Shown: piece after piece, positions 53,891 through 62,953 of the stretch
How positions within the stretch are numbered: the stretch's first letter is position 1
Layout: each line of letters starts with the position of its first letter
Source of the DNA: Magnetovibrio blakemorei
Lineage (GTDB): Bacteria > Pseudomonadota > Alphaproteobacteria > Rhodospirillales > Magnetovibrionaceae
Direction: 5' to 3'
DNA: 64,000 bases
Assembly (NCBI RefSeq): GCF_001746755.1
Contig: NZ_MCGG01000021.1
Coordinates: forward strand, 62,001-126,000
Position numbers and translations under genes: made by a program
Notes under the pieces: generated by a model
The model's database searches: none
Told to the model about the DNA's origin: nothing
What the model saw: only the letters and a program-made list of their open reading frames with translations

Positions 53891-54532
53891 ATGACTGAAT
53901 GCGCCGCACTCGAATGTGGGGAAATCAAGGAAGCCTGTGAGAAAATGGGCTGTACGGAACTTCTCGAATTCCTCATCAAAGAGAAATTTCCGGGCAAAGT
54001 CGCGGTTACGGCATCTTTGCGGGCGCGCTCCATCATCGTTCAAAAATTGCTGTCCGAAGTTGCCCCTGACGTTCCGATTATCTATTGCAACGCGGGCAAG
54101 GTGTTCCCCGAAAGCGAAGAGTACAAGCGTGAAATGATTGCCCGGTTTGGCTTCACCAATGTTCTCGCCCCCATTGGTTCAGACGAAATCGCCATTCGCC
54201 CCGGCGACCGCGACCACATTGAATGGGTCAAGGCGCAATACGACCGCAATTCCGGCGCCACCCAGGAAGCCCTGCATCTGAACAATACGCTCAAGCCCTA
54301 TTCGTGCTGGATCAGCGCCGTCTACCACTATGACCAAGACAGCGCGGCACGCTCGCGGGTCGAACGGGAAGGCTTGCTGGTGCGCGTCAACCCGATCTTG
54401 GATTGGGATGCGGAACGGGTGCAAAACTTTATGGAAGAATTCGACCTGCCCTATCACAAGCTGGCCAAAGTGCCCGTGGATATGGACAAAAAACACGGCG
54501 ACGGCACCGACGTCATGACGTTTGCCTTCTAA
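53891..54532 (+). CDS. CysH-like (PAPS/APS reductase family) protein lacking the catalytic Cys
   Basis: 213 aa. The adenylyl-sulfate-binding fold is recognisable: VAVTASLRARSIIVQKLLSE replaces the usual SFGxxSAV loop, VPIIYCNAGKVFPESEEYKREM follows, and SCWISAVYHYDQDSAARSRV then LLVRVNPILDWDAERVQNFM and LPYHKL match the CysH middle. It ends soon after, with no ECGxH motif carrying the catalytic cysteine and no paired CC...CxxC cluster cysteines; C139 stands alone. It therefore should not reduce APS or PAPS by the known mechanism. A GTG at 53876 is an alternative start. A related family member of different activity is possible. Confidence 0.7.
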   Translation: MTECAALECGEIKEACEKMGCTELLEFLIKEKFPGKVAVTASLRARSIIVQKLLSEVAPDVPIIYCNAGKVFPESEEYKREMIARFGFTNVLAPIGSDEIAIRPGDRDHIEWVKAQYDRNSGATQEALHLNNTLKPYSCWISAVYHYDQDSAARSRVEREGLLVRVNPILDWDAERVQNFMEEFDLPYHKLAKVPVDMDKKHGDGTDVMTFAF

Positions 54533-54558
54533 ATTAAGCCAAAAATCGCCATCAGCCC

Positions 54559-55188
54559 CTACATATCCACCATATCGGGCAGATTATCCAACACGTCTTG
54601 CCACGTGGCACAGCCTTGCAAGAACGTGACGATGTCCGTCATGGGCGTCGCCCAGACTTTTTCAAAGTTCATTTCTCCGCTGCCCTGACCGGTGTACGCC
54701 AGACGTTCTTTGGGCGGCGTAAACTGAGCCTCGACGCCGGGCTTGTTGCCTCGCGCATCCAGGCGGTACCAGCCAATCCGGGGCAGATGCACAACATTCA
54801 AACCGTGCAACACATAGGCTTTATGGCCGCTGCGCAGGCGTTGATAACACAGCCCCGTCGGCACCCCATTGGCCCGCAACAACGCCGCCAGAAGATGGCT
54901 TTTGGCAAAGCAAAATCCCGTGCCATGGGCCAAAACGTCGGACGCCTTGCACGTCACCGGGCCGCGTTCAAAATCGGAACTGTGCTGAATTTCATCGCGC
55001 ACCCACTCATAACAGGCTTTGGTGATGTCAAAGTCGTTATCAAAGCCATTGCTCAACAGCTGGGCGCGGTCTTGAATGGCCGGATGATCGCAATCGATGA
55101 CGGGACAAGCCGCGAGAAACGGGTCGTACTTGGCGACGTCGATGGGCTTGGGGGCGGGCTTGGGAGCGGTGTGGACGAAGGTCTGCAT
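54559..55188 (-). CDS. Transglutaminase-like cysteine protein
   Basis: 209 aa. The transglutaminase-core triad is visible: Cys in HGTGFCFAKSHLLAALLRANG near residue 91, His in GHKAYVLHGLNVVHL about 40 residues later, and Asp in WYRLDARGNKPG. Such proteins act as peptidases or acyltransferases; no signal peptide is seen, so cytoplasmic location is likely. The tail is short and acidic. It converges with the CysH-like gene, 26 bases apart. Confidence 0.82.
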   Translation of the reverse strand: MQTFVHTAPKPAPKPIDVAKYDPFLAACPVIDCDHPAIQDRAQLLSNGFDNDFDITKACYEWVRDEIQHSSDFERGPVTCKASDVLAHGTGFCFAKSHLLAALLRANGVPTGLCYQRLRSGHKAYVLHGLNVVHLPRIGWYRLDARGNKPGVEAQFTPPKERLAYTGQGSGEMNFEKVWATPMTDIVTFLQGCATWQDVLDNLPDMVDM

Positions 55189-55293
55189 ATTTCAAATCTG
55201 CCGTGTTCTGTAAGAAGTTGGGACGTGCGCACAATACCAACCACTGTTTCATGACAAACAGATGAACACGGGCTGTTGCAGAAGTCCTCTCTT

Positions 55294-56094
55294 TTAATTT
55301 GTTTGGGCAGCGCGGCCTTTAAGGTCCAAAACGGCCGCATGCAGGCTGGTTTCAAAGCGCAGCGTTTCTGGGTTCCAGCGGTGCAATTGATACAGCGGCT
55401 GATCGTCCAGGCCCGGCCCAAATTCACCGAGACGGTTGTCCGGCGGCAGGCTGGGCGAAACCGAGGCGACGCACGTTCCCAAGCCCACACTAAAGTCACG
55501 ATGAGCATGACCGCAGAACATGTGCACCACTTGCTTGTGTTCGGCCACCAACGCTAAAAACGCATCTGCCAACCCCTGGTCGTCAAATTGGAACGGATAC
55601 TTAGAAGTCGTGACTTCAAAGGGCGGGTGATGCATGAACAGCGCCGTGGGCGTGTGCGGGTAGGCTTTCAACATTTTGTCCAACACCGCCAAACGTACCG
55701 AGCAAGCGGTGCCGATGTTGCTGTCTCTGTGCTGGGTGTCCATGGCGATCAGACGCACGGGGAAATCTTCGACACTATAAATGACAAAGCCTTCCTCTAG
55801 GCTTGCGGTGCCCAAATTTTTGAGCCCATCGACAAGATTTTGACCTTTATCGCGGTTGCCAAGCGCAAAAAACACAGGCATCGGCAACTGACCCATAATC
55901 GAGTTGATGATGGCGTAGTATGCGGGCTCCCCCCCTTGGGTGACGTCGCCGGTGTGAATGACACAATCGGGTTTTTCGTCCAACGCATTGATGTGCGCGA
56001 CAAAAGTTTCCAACGCCTGAATGCGGACCTGCATGATGGGTTCAGCTGGATCGGGGCTGGAAATATGGGTATCGGATATTTGTGCAATCAACAT
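55294..56094 (-). CDS. Metallophosphoesterase, CpdA-like
   Basis: 266 aa. The five metallophosphoesterase blocks are present: MLIAQISDTHIS, VIHTGDVTQGG, ALGNRDKG (GNRD in place of the usual GNHD), MHHPPFEV and FCGHAHRDF. Members in this class hydrolyse cyclic AMP or other phosphodiesters. The start at 56094 has AGGACC ten bases upstream; the open frame to 56208 lacks family homology. The cAMP substrate is inferred only from family membership. Confidence 0.85.
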   Translation of the reverse strand: MLIAQISDTHISSPDPAEPIMQVRIQALETFVAHINALDEKPDCVIHTGDVTQGGEPAYYAIINSIMGQLPMPVFFALGNRDKGQNLVDGLKNLGTASLEEGFVIYSVEDFPVRLIAMDTQHRDSNIGTACSVRLAVLDKMLKAYPHTPTALFMHHPPFEVTTSKYPFQFDDQGLADAFLALVAEHKQVVHMFCGHAHRDFSVGLGTCVASVSPSLPPDNRLGEFGPGLDDQPLYQLHRWNPETLRFETSLHAAVLDLKGRAAQTN

Positions 56095-56427
56095 CTGGCT
56101 TGGTCCTACATCGCGTCCAATGTGCTGCGGGCTGAAGCCACAGCGTCCTAAACGTCGTGTTTTTACTTGGACAATGTGGGCTCTCGGACCATCACATTCT
56201 TCATCCACTTAAAGCCCAACCGCAGCAATACGTGGGCTTTCCGGGGTGTTTCCCCGCATATTATTATGCTTTCCTGTCAGTCTTAGTACGGCCCATAATG
56301 TAAGTCAAACGCCTTCATTAGGTTTTTATAATTTAAGAAGGGCTTTAAACTGGACATGTTTTATGATGCTGGGTGAGCCCTTCAAAGCCAAGATTTTAGC
56401 CCTTTCCCCTGTTAAGAAAGCTGTCAT

Positions 56428-56784
56428 ATGACCGATACCATTCAAAATTTAACCCACCGCCTGACCCAGTTTCGTGACGCCCGCGAATGGCGCCAATTTC
56501 ACAGTCTCAAGGACTTGATCATCTCTGTCGGCATCGAATCGGGGGAACTTCTGGAACTGGTCCAATGGAAAGACACCCAGGCCATTGAAGACGCCATAAC
56601 GGACCCTGACTTCCGCACCCGTTTGGGCGAGGAAATTTCGGATGTGTTTTTGTATTTGCTGCTGGTGGCGGAACGCGCGGGGTTGGATTTGGTCGAAGAG
56701 GCGCACCGCAAAATCGATCACAACGACGCCAAATATCCGGTCGAAAAGGCGCGCGGCAACGCCAAAAAGTATACCGAGCTTTAA
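56428..56784 (+). CDS. MazG-like nucleotide pyrophosphohydrolase
   Basis: 118 aa, one four-helix unit. The metal-binding motifs are IESGELLELVQW (ExxE) and EEISDVFLYLLLVAERAG (EExxD), and the end is KIDHNDAKYPVEKARGNAKKY, as in dCTP/dUTPase-type and RS21-C6-like small MazG proteins. It likely clears non-canonical nucleotides. The ribosome binding site is weak (AAGAAAG). It converges with sat over a hairpin. Confidence 0.88.
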   Translation: MTDTIQNLTHRLTQFRDAREWRQFHSLKDLIISVGIESGELLELVQWKDTQAIEDAITDPDFRTRLGEEISDVFLYLLLVAERAGLDLVEEAHRKIDHNDAKYPVEKARGNAKKYTEL

Positions 56785-56794
56785 GGGCCCGCAA

Positions 56795-56824
56795 AACAAA
56801 GGGGAGGAACTTGCGTCCCTCCCC
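56795..56824 (-). terminator. Terminator after sat
   Basis: GGGGAGG pairs with CCTCCCC across a ten-base loop. On the minus strand it is followed by TTTGTTTTG, 25 bases past the sat stop, so it should terminate sat transcription; on the plus strand no T run follows. Confidence 0.6.
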
Positions 56825-56849
56825 TTCGCAGATCAAAACCTCAGTGGGC

Positions 56850-58031
56850 TTATTTCAAGGTTGCATAATAAGCTTGCAGAACCTTGACCACTTCGGGGCG
56901 TGAGAATTCAGGCGGGATGTCTTGGCCCGCGCTGAGCATTTCACGCTGTTTGGTGCCGGAAATGCTGACATGGTTCGACTTGTCATGCGGACAGGTTTTG
57001 GCGGTCGCCATGCCCATGCACTTGGAACAATAGAACGTGATGTCGATCTTCAGCGGCTGGGTTTCCAACGCGCCGTCCCACAGCTTGTCAAAGATGTGCT
57101 GTGCATCAAACGGACCGTAATAATCGCCAACACCGGCATGGTCACGACCAACGATCAGGTGCGAGCAGCCATAGTTCTGACGGATCAGGGCATGGAAAAG
57201 CGCTTCACGCGGACCGGCATAACGCATTTCGATGGGATAACCCGCCTGAATGACGGTGCCCGGAACGAAATAGTTGTCGATCATCGCCTGAATGGCTTTG
57301 GTGCGGGTTTCAGCAGGAATGTCGCCAGCTTTCAATTTGCCGAGCACCTGGTGAATGTAAACGCCATCGGTGACTTCGACCGCAATTTTCGCCAGATGTT
57401 CGTGGCTGCGGTGCATCGGGTTGCGGGTTTGGAACGCCGCGACCTTGGACCAGCCTTTGGACGCGAACTCGGCGCGGGCTTCGGCCGGACGCTGATAGAG
57501 ATCGCCAAACAAGCTGGGGAATTCACCTTCGTCGATCACTTTGACCGAACCGCCCAAGCAAACGTCTTTTTGCTCGTTGACCTTCTGCACGCCGGGGTGC
57601 TCTGGGTCTTTGGTGGTGTAGACATGCTGGGCTTCAAAAGCCTTGTCTTCCGCCGTCATAGCAAATTTTTCGGTGACGGTCATGATGGCCATGACCGTGC
57701 CGCTTTCGCCGTCAACCAACGCCACTTCTTCGCCGTCGCCAATGCTGTCGGCCAGGGCTTGGTCCGCCGTCAAGGTGACGGGGATCGGCCAAAACAGACC
57801 GCTTTTCAGCTTCATGTCTGCGCAGGTGCCGTGCCAATCGTCGCGGCCCATAAAGCCGTCGAGCGGCGTATAAGCGCCCATCGACAGCATCAAAACGTCA
57901 GAGGTTTCTTTGCTGGACATGGGAACCTGTTTCAGGTTCTTGGCGCGTGCAATTTCCGCTGCGCGCTCTGTTGCCGGTGCCAGCAAAGGCTTCAATCCTA
58001 CCCCCCCATGGGGCTCAACCAAATGAGACAT
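56850..58031 (-). CDS. sat: ATP sulfurylase
   Basis: 393 aa, the homo-oligomeric Sat type rather than CysDN. The nucleotide-binding motifs are [13 protein letters not shown] (HxxH) and [18 protein letters not shown] zinc site is formed by [16 protein letters not shown], which many prokaryotic Sat enzymes keep. Sat makes APS from sulfate and ATP in assimilation, and the reverse reaction in sulfur oxidisers. No aprAB, cysC or cysN is nearby, so the direction is open. The start [10 protein letters not shown] fits the family. A 649-base gap lies upstream. Confidence 0.95.
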   Translation of the reverse strand: MSHLVEPHGGVGLKPLLAPATERAAEIARAKNLKQVPMSSKETSDVLMLSMGAYTPLDGFMGRDDWHGTCADMKLKSGLFWPIPVTLTADQALADSIGDGEEVALVDGESGTVMAIMTVTEKFAMTAEDKAFEAQHVYTTKDPEHPGVQKVNEQKDVCLGGSVKVIDEGEFPSLFGDLYQRPAEARAEFASKGWSKVAAFQTRNPMHRSHEHLAKIAVEVTDGVYIHQVLGKLKAGDIPAETRTKAIQAMIDNYFVPGTVIQAGYPIEMRYAGPREALFHALIRQNYGCSHLIVGRDHAGVGDYYGPFDAQHIFDKLWDGALETQPLKIDITFYCSKCMGMATAKTCPHDKSNHVSISGTKQREMLSAGQDIPPEFSRPEVVKVLQAYYATLK

Positions 58032-58680
58032 TTGTTTTCCTTTTATCTCTATTTCGGGCCGGGTGTTCCCAGACCGATTTATGTTTCACGCGCCTTTACC
58101 TTAATTTTTTAAGCAAAATCCCTGTTTTGTATGGCGTGTTTGATCTAACGGCGCAGACAACACCGTTGGTAAACTGTGTAAACGTCGTGATTTTGTGTCT
58201 GCCCTGATTTATGAGGCAAGGACTGTAGGCATCCGCTCAACACGTGTGCGTTCGACATCCCCTATCCCCCTTTGTCTAGAATAGGTCAAAGCCACAAAAT
58301 TGCGTCTAAAAGCTTTTTAGCAAAATATTAGCGATATCGGCTATCGAAAATTACAAAAAGTGAATATATCGAAATACTGATATGCGCAAAGGCATCGCAA
58401 AACGCCCCTGTCGCACGCCAAAACCGGGAAATTGTGCGTCAAACCTTTTTCAGGACTGAGAGTCCCCCCCCCATCACAAAGACGTTTGCGATCAAAAATA
58501 GGGCCGATAAGGCCATTTAGCTCAAAAAGCGGAGCTGAACGGGCATATTCTGGATCGCCACGGCCCTTTGGGCGCTCGCAATACCGTTTGAAAGAGACGA
58601 GAAGGCCGCACGCCCTCCGCTTTCCCTTGGCGGCGAGCTGGAAATAAGCGTACAATTATAAGGTGCTAGGGAGAACGGTC
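58032..58680. other. Long divergent intergenic region between sat and the beta-CASP hydrolase
   Basis: 649 bases. The left two thirds are AT-rich and show only short inverted repeats, for example CTAAAAGCTTTTTAG near 58307. A weak open frame (58341-58655, minus, 104 codons) has no convincing start or known motif. No tRNA or known riboswitch was recognised. GGGAG seven bases before 58681 is the ribosome binding site of the next gene. Confidence 0.6.
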
Positions 58681-60291
58681 ATGAACAAACAACTCACCAA
58701 AAATGTTGAAGTGAAGTTCTTGGGCGCGGCGGGGACCGTGACCGGGTCGTGTTATATGGTGAGCCATCCGGGCGGCAAGTTTTTGGTCGATTGCGGGTTG
58801 TTTCAAGGCTCCAAAACGTTGCGGTCGTTAAACTACGCACCGTTCCCGTTTGATCCCAATTCGATCGAATTTGTCGTGCTCACCCACGCCCATGTGGACC
58901 ATTCGGGGCTGATACCGAAATTGGTGAAAGCGGGCTTTCGCGGTCCGGTTTACACCACCCAAGGATCACGGGACTTGCTCACCTACATGCTGCCCGACAG
59001 CGGCTATATTCATGAGACCGAGGTCAAGCGCCTCAATCGGCGCAATGTGCGGCGCGGCGATCCCATCGTCGAGCCGATTTACACCAAAAACCAAGCCGAA
59101 GCCTCGTTAGATAGCGTGGTTGTTCGCCCCTATGACGAATGGTTTGAGGCCACCCAAGGGGTTCAGCTGCGGCTGTGGAATGCCGGGCATATTCTCGGTT
59201 CTGCATCTGTTGAGATCACCGTTGAAGCCGACGAAGGACAGCTCAGGTTGCTGTTTTCCGGCGACATCGGCCCCCAGGAAAAATCATTTCAAGAGGTGCC
59301 CGAAAGCCCCACCGGCATCGACTACCTGTTTGTCGAAAGCACCTATGGCGATCGCGATCGCGAGGATTTAACGCTGCAAGAACGCCGCGATTTGTTAAAG
59401 CGCGAAATCATGGACGGGTTGAACGCGGGCGGCAATGTGTTGATTCCAGCCTTCGCGGTGGAACGCACCCAAGAGCTGCTCTACGACATCGGTTTGCTGT
59501 TGAAAGACAAGGACCTTCCGCCGGTTTCCGTCTATCTGGATTCGCCCCTGGCCATTCGCGCCACAGAAGTGTTTGAAGAACACGAAGGGGACTTAAACGA
59601 CATTGAAGGGCGCGGCGGGGTGTTTCGCAATCCGCACTTTCATTTCGTCAATCGCGCCGAAGATTCAAAAGCCTTGGACCGCATCACGTCGGGTGCCATC
59701 ATCATCGCCGCCAGCGGCATGTGCGATGCGGGCCGCATTCGCTATCACTTGAGATCCAACTTATGGCGCCCCCAGGCTACCGTTTTGTTCGTCGGCTATC
59801 AGGTTCCCGGCAGCATGGGCGCAATGCTGCTGGCCAACAAAGAGACCGTGCGCATTCACGGCCAAGAGGTCGCCGTGCGCGCGCGCATTCGCCGCATCGA
59901 CAGTTATTCCGCCCACGCCGATCAAAACGAATTGGTGGAGTGGGCGTGCGCGCGCATGCCGGTGAAGCGCGGCATCTTCCTCACCCACGGCGACGACCCG
60001 GCCCGCGCAACGTTACGCGATCACCTGACCGCCCACGGCTGTGAACCGGGGCACATCTTCATTCCCCGTTTGGATGAAACGTATGTGCTGAGCTTGTCTG
60101 GAAAAGTGCATCACAGCTTGGTCAAAGCGCGCATTGATCAAGAGGAAATGTATGAACGCGATTGGCACAATGAATATGCATCATTCCTGGTCCATCTGTC
60201 CGACACGCTGCGCACCCAAGACAGCGACCACGCGCGCCACAAAACACTCAACAAATTACGCGATGAGTTGCAGCGCCTGGGAAATGCCTAA
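58681..60291 (+). CDS. Beta-CASP metallo-beta-lactamase-fold hydrolase (RNA-processing type)
   Basis: 536 aa. MBL motifs are VLTHAHVDHSGLIPKLV (HxHxDH), WNAGHILGSASVEI and FSGDIGP; beta-CASP motifs are VESTYGDRDRED, IPAFAVERTQELLYDIG and IIAASGMCDAGRIRYHL, with SYSAHADQNELVEW and LTHGDDPA near the end. This is the layout of CPSF73-like proteins that cut RNA, as found in many bacteria. An extra C-terminal helical stretch (about 60 aa) follows. The ATG at 58681 has GGGAG upstream; a TTG-type start six codons earlier is less likely. Confidence 0.9.
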   Translation: MNKQLTKNVEVKFLGAAGTVTGSCYMVSHPGGKFLVDCGLFQGSKTLRSLNYAPFPFDPNSIEFVVLTHAHVDHSGLIPKLVKAGFRGPVYTTQGSRDLLTYMLPDSGYIHETEVKRLNRRNVRRGDPIVEPIYTKNQAEASLDSVVVRPYDEWFEATQGVQLRLWNAGHILGSASVEITVEADEGQLRLLFSGDIGPQEKSFQEVPESPTGIDYLFVESTYGDRDREDLTLQERRDLLKREIMDGLNAGGNVLIPAFAVERTQELLYDIGLLLKDKDLPPVSVYLDSPLAIRATEVFEEHEGDLNDIEGRGGVFRNPHFHFVNRAEDSKALDRITSGAIIIAASGMCDAGRIRYHLRSNLWRPQATVLFVGYQVPGSMGAMLLANKETVRIHGQEVAVRARIRRIDSYSAHADQNELVEWACARMPVKRGIFLTHGDDPARATLRDHLTAHGCEPGHIFIPRLDETYVLSLSGKVHHSLVKARIDQEEMYERDWHNEYASFLVHLSDTLRTQDSDHARHKTLNKLRDELQRLGNA

Positions 60292-60292
60292 C

Positions 60293-60838
60293 TCAGTCTC
60301 TGATGGCAACGACCTTAAACACCGCCCCCTCGACCGCAACCACTTCGACCTTGGTGCCTTCGGCCATATCGTCGCCGGAGACTTTCCAGACGCTGTCGTC
60401 GACCTTGATTTTGCCAAATCCGCCACTGATGGCTTCCGACAAGATGAAGCGGCGACCGATGTATTGTTCGCCGCGGCGGCTTAAGGTTGGATGATCGGTT
60501 GGTTTTGGATTGCGCTTCATGTACATGCGCCCCACCATCACCGACAGAACCGACAGCAGAGAAAACACCACCAACTGCCATTCTAGGCTCATATCCGGCA
60601 CAGCCCACGCGATGCCCCCGGTGATCAGGGACGCGATGCCCAGCCACATGAACACCACGCCGGGCGCCAAGATTTCAAACGCGGCCAAAATCACCCCGGC
60701 AATCAACCAATGCCAAAAGGTGATTTCGTCAAAAAAGGGCGTGCTCGTCGAAAGGTGACTTTCACCTGGAAGAGGGGTTGCCACAACAACAAGGCTAACG
60801 AGTGGTAGGAACACGGCTGCCTCCCTGGTCTGTGCCAT
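60293..60838 (-). CDS. NfeD family protein
   Basis: 181 aa. Three or four hydrophobic helices ([56 protein letters not shown]) and a C-terminal OB-fold ([19 protein letters not shown] and [16 protein letters not shown]). NfeD partners with stomatin-like proteins in membrane quality control; the stomatin gene lies just upstream. The start is uncertain: the ATG at 60838 overlaps the partner by 44 bases and lacks a well-spaced binding site, and GTG starts further in are possible. Confidence 0.85.
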   Translation of the reverse strand: MAQTREAAVFLPLVSLVVVATPLPGESHLSTSTPFFDEITFWHWLIAGVILAAFEILAPGVVFMWLGIASLITGGIAWAVPDMSLEWQLVVFSLLSVLSVMVGRMYMKRNPKPTDHPTLSRRGEQYIGRRFILSEAISGGFGKIKVDDSVWKVSGDDMAEGTKVEVVAVEGAVFKVVAIRD

Positions 60839-61763
60839 CCTTGACGTCCGAGAACGCCCCCTTGCCCAGTTCGGCGATACCCGCCAGAGAACTGAGAATG
60901 CCGGTGGCTTCCATGGGCATGAACAAGACCTTTTGATTGCGTGCAGACGCGATGTCCTTCAATGCCTCGACATATTTTTGCGCGACAAAATAGTTGATCG
61001 CCTGGACGTTGCCGCTGGAAATAGCATCTGAGACCATGGTGGTGGCCTTGGCTTCGGCTTCGGCCTCTCGTTCGCGGGCTTCAGCATCGCGGTAAGCGGC
61101 TTCACGACGGCCTTCAGCTTGCAAAATAGCCGACTGTTTTTCCCCTTCGGCGCGCAGAATTGCAGATTGGCGGGAACCTTCAGCTTCCAAAATCTGCGCA
61201 CGCTTTTCACGTTCCGCTTTCATTTGGCGACCCATGGAATCCACCAGATCGCGGGGCGGAGAGATATCTTTGATTTCAATGCGCGTCACCTTCACCCCCC
61301 AAGGCGAGGTCGCAGCATCGACCACATGAAGCAGTTTGGCATTGATGTTGTCGCGTTGAGACAGCAATTCATCCAAATCCATAGAGCCCATCACGGTGCG
61401 CACGTTGGTCATGGTGAGATTTAAAATCGCGCGTTGCAGTTCGCTCACCTCATAGGCAGCGGATGCCGCATCCAGCACCTGATAAAACACCACCCCGTCC
61501 GCCGTAACCATGGCATTGTCCTTGGTGATGACCTCTTGGCTGGGCACATCCAAGACCTGTTCCATCATATTCAGTTGTGCCCCAATGCGGTCCACCATCG
61601 GCATGATCAAATGCAGACCCGGCGTTAGGGTCTTTGTGTAGCGGCCAAAACGTTCAACCGTGTATTCCATGCCCTGGGGAACGACCTTTACACCCATGAA
61701 CACCATAGCCAGCGCAAACAGCACAAGCGCGCCAGCAAATCCTGCAAATCCAACGAGTTCCAT
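60795..61763 (-). CDS. SPFH/band-7 (stomatin-like, QmcA family) protein
   Basis: 322 aa. One N-terminal helix ([20 protein letters not shown]), the band-7 domain ([42 protein letters not shown]) and a coiled-coil rich in Glu/Ala/Arg ([20 protein letters not shown]) followed by [16 protein letters not shown]. It builds membrane scaffolds and pairs with NfeD, encoded downstream. The ATG at 61763 has GGGG at six bases. Confidence 0.93.
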   Translation of the reverse strand: MELVGFAGFAGALVLFALAMVFMGVKVVPQGMEYTVERFGRYTKTLTPGLHLIMPMVDRIGAQLNMMEQVLDVPSQEVITKDNAMVTADGVVFYQVLDAASAAYEVSELQRAILNLTMTNVRTVMGSMDLDELLSQRDNINAKLLHVVDAATSPWGVKVTRIEIKDISPPRDLVDSMGRQMKAEREKRAQILEAEGSRQSAILRAEGEKQSAILQAEGRREAAYRDAEAREREAEAEAKATTMVSDAISSGNVQAINYFVAQKYVEALKDIASARNQKVLFMPMEATGILSSLAGIAELGKGAFSDVKDGTDQGGSRVPTTR

Positions 61764-61909
61764 GATCATCCCCTAACGACTTATCAACCATTGATGTATA
61801 GACTATGACGGATATGTTGAAAATGACGCAAGACTTTCTTATGTCATTGCCAAACATGCATAACCGCAAGCTAAATTGACCACGTTTCCCGATTTGGATT
61901 TATCGCTTT

Positions 61910-62947
61910 ATGGCAAACACCGGCAAGCCCGCATGGCCGCAAACACCTGACGGCACGACAGATTGGGAAGTTGTGTTTGAAGACCCGCAATCGGGCTTCA
62001 TTCAGTTGGTTGCCCAATCGCCCTCTGCCGACACGTTGCGCCTAACCGCCACCGTTGTCATCGATAAACTGTTCACGCGTCGCGGTGATGAAGTTGAGGT
62101 CGCGCGGCTTAAAAACGAACTCGAACTCATTCTCGGCATTCCCAGCGAAATCTCGGTTATGCAGACCGGCGTCAGTGGGTTACTGCGCCAAATCAAAGAA
62201 ACCCGTATTGAAAAAGCGCGTGTCTATATTGAACGCAAGCGTTCCGGCGCTGCCATTGATCGGCGCTCAGGGTGGCTGTGGAAAATCGATGTTCTGCTCA
62301 AACCCAAAGTGCTGCTGCCCTTAGGTCTGGTCTTCATCTTGTTCATTTCCGGTTTGGTCTACGCCTTGCTGCAATCCACAATGGGGGGCTATGTACGCCC
62401 TGCCCCCGTTGCAGAAGCCCCAGCCGTAACCCCAGAAGCGACACCAGAGGCAAGTGCAGAAACAGCCTCAAAAACACCCCCGGAGGCAACGCCCCCATCA
62501 CAATCCGCGTCGCAGCCCCCTTCGGCACAGCCGGACGCGGCCTCCCCCGAGGGCCCCCCGACAATTACCCCACCGCCACCTGTAAAACCCGTTCGGATTT
62601 TGCTCAAGACCATGCGCTGGCCGTTGTCGTCGCAGAGCGCAACCAAGCGCGCGCAATATTATGCCGTCGTGATCAATGTCGCCAATTGGGATGATAAGGT
62701 CGAAGTTTGTCGCTGGGTCCCCAATGTTATGGACAGACTGTACCAGGCCTTTGACCGCGTGCTACCCCAAGACCGCAATGCTCAAGACGCAGAGTTGGTC
62801 GAACTGCAGCGCATTCTCCCCAACATTCTCAATCAAATTTTTAAAGCGCCGCTGGTAAGCCAGGTGGATGTGCTGCGCTATGGCGATCCGCGCTTCAAGA
62901 CCGCCACCAAACCGCCCTACTGCACGTCCCCCGACAAGGCTCAATAA
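61910..62947 (+). CDS. Single-TM hypothetical protein with Pro/Ala linker
   Basis: 345 aa. A soluble N-terminal domain (1-130) with mixed alpha/beta pattern, one membrane helix (133-155, VLLPLGLVFILFISGLVYAL), a Pro/Ala/Glu/Ser linker (160-225) and a C-terminal domain with LVELQRILPNILNQIFKA. The orientation suggests a cytoplasmic N-domain and a periplasmic C-domain. I do not recognise the family. It is divergent from the SPFH gene (146 bases) and converges with the kinase gene with six bases between. Confidence 0.65.
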   Translation: MANTGKPAWPQTPDGTTDWEVVFEDPQSGFIQLVAQSPSADTLRLTATVVIDKLFTRRGDEVEVARLKNELELILGIPSEISVMQTGVSGLLRQIKETRIEKARVYIERKRSGAAIDRRSGWLWKIDVLLKPKVLLPLGLVFILFISGLVYALLQSTMGGYVRPAPVAEAPAVTPEATPEASAETASKTPPEATPPSQSASQPPSAQPDAASPEGPPTITPPPPVKPVRILLKTMRWPLSSQSATKRAQYYAVVINVANWDDKVEVCRWVPNVMDRLYQAFDRVLPQDRNAQDAELVELQRILPNILNQIFKAPLVSQVDVLRYGDPRFKTATKPPYCTSPDKAQ

Positions 62948-62953
62948 CGCATT

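Noticed and set aside
58341-58655. Open frame of 104 codons on the minus strand in the long intergenic region
   Set aside because: No ribosome binding site or recognised motif, and mixed composition; kept only as a note on the region.
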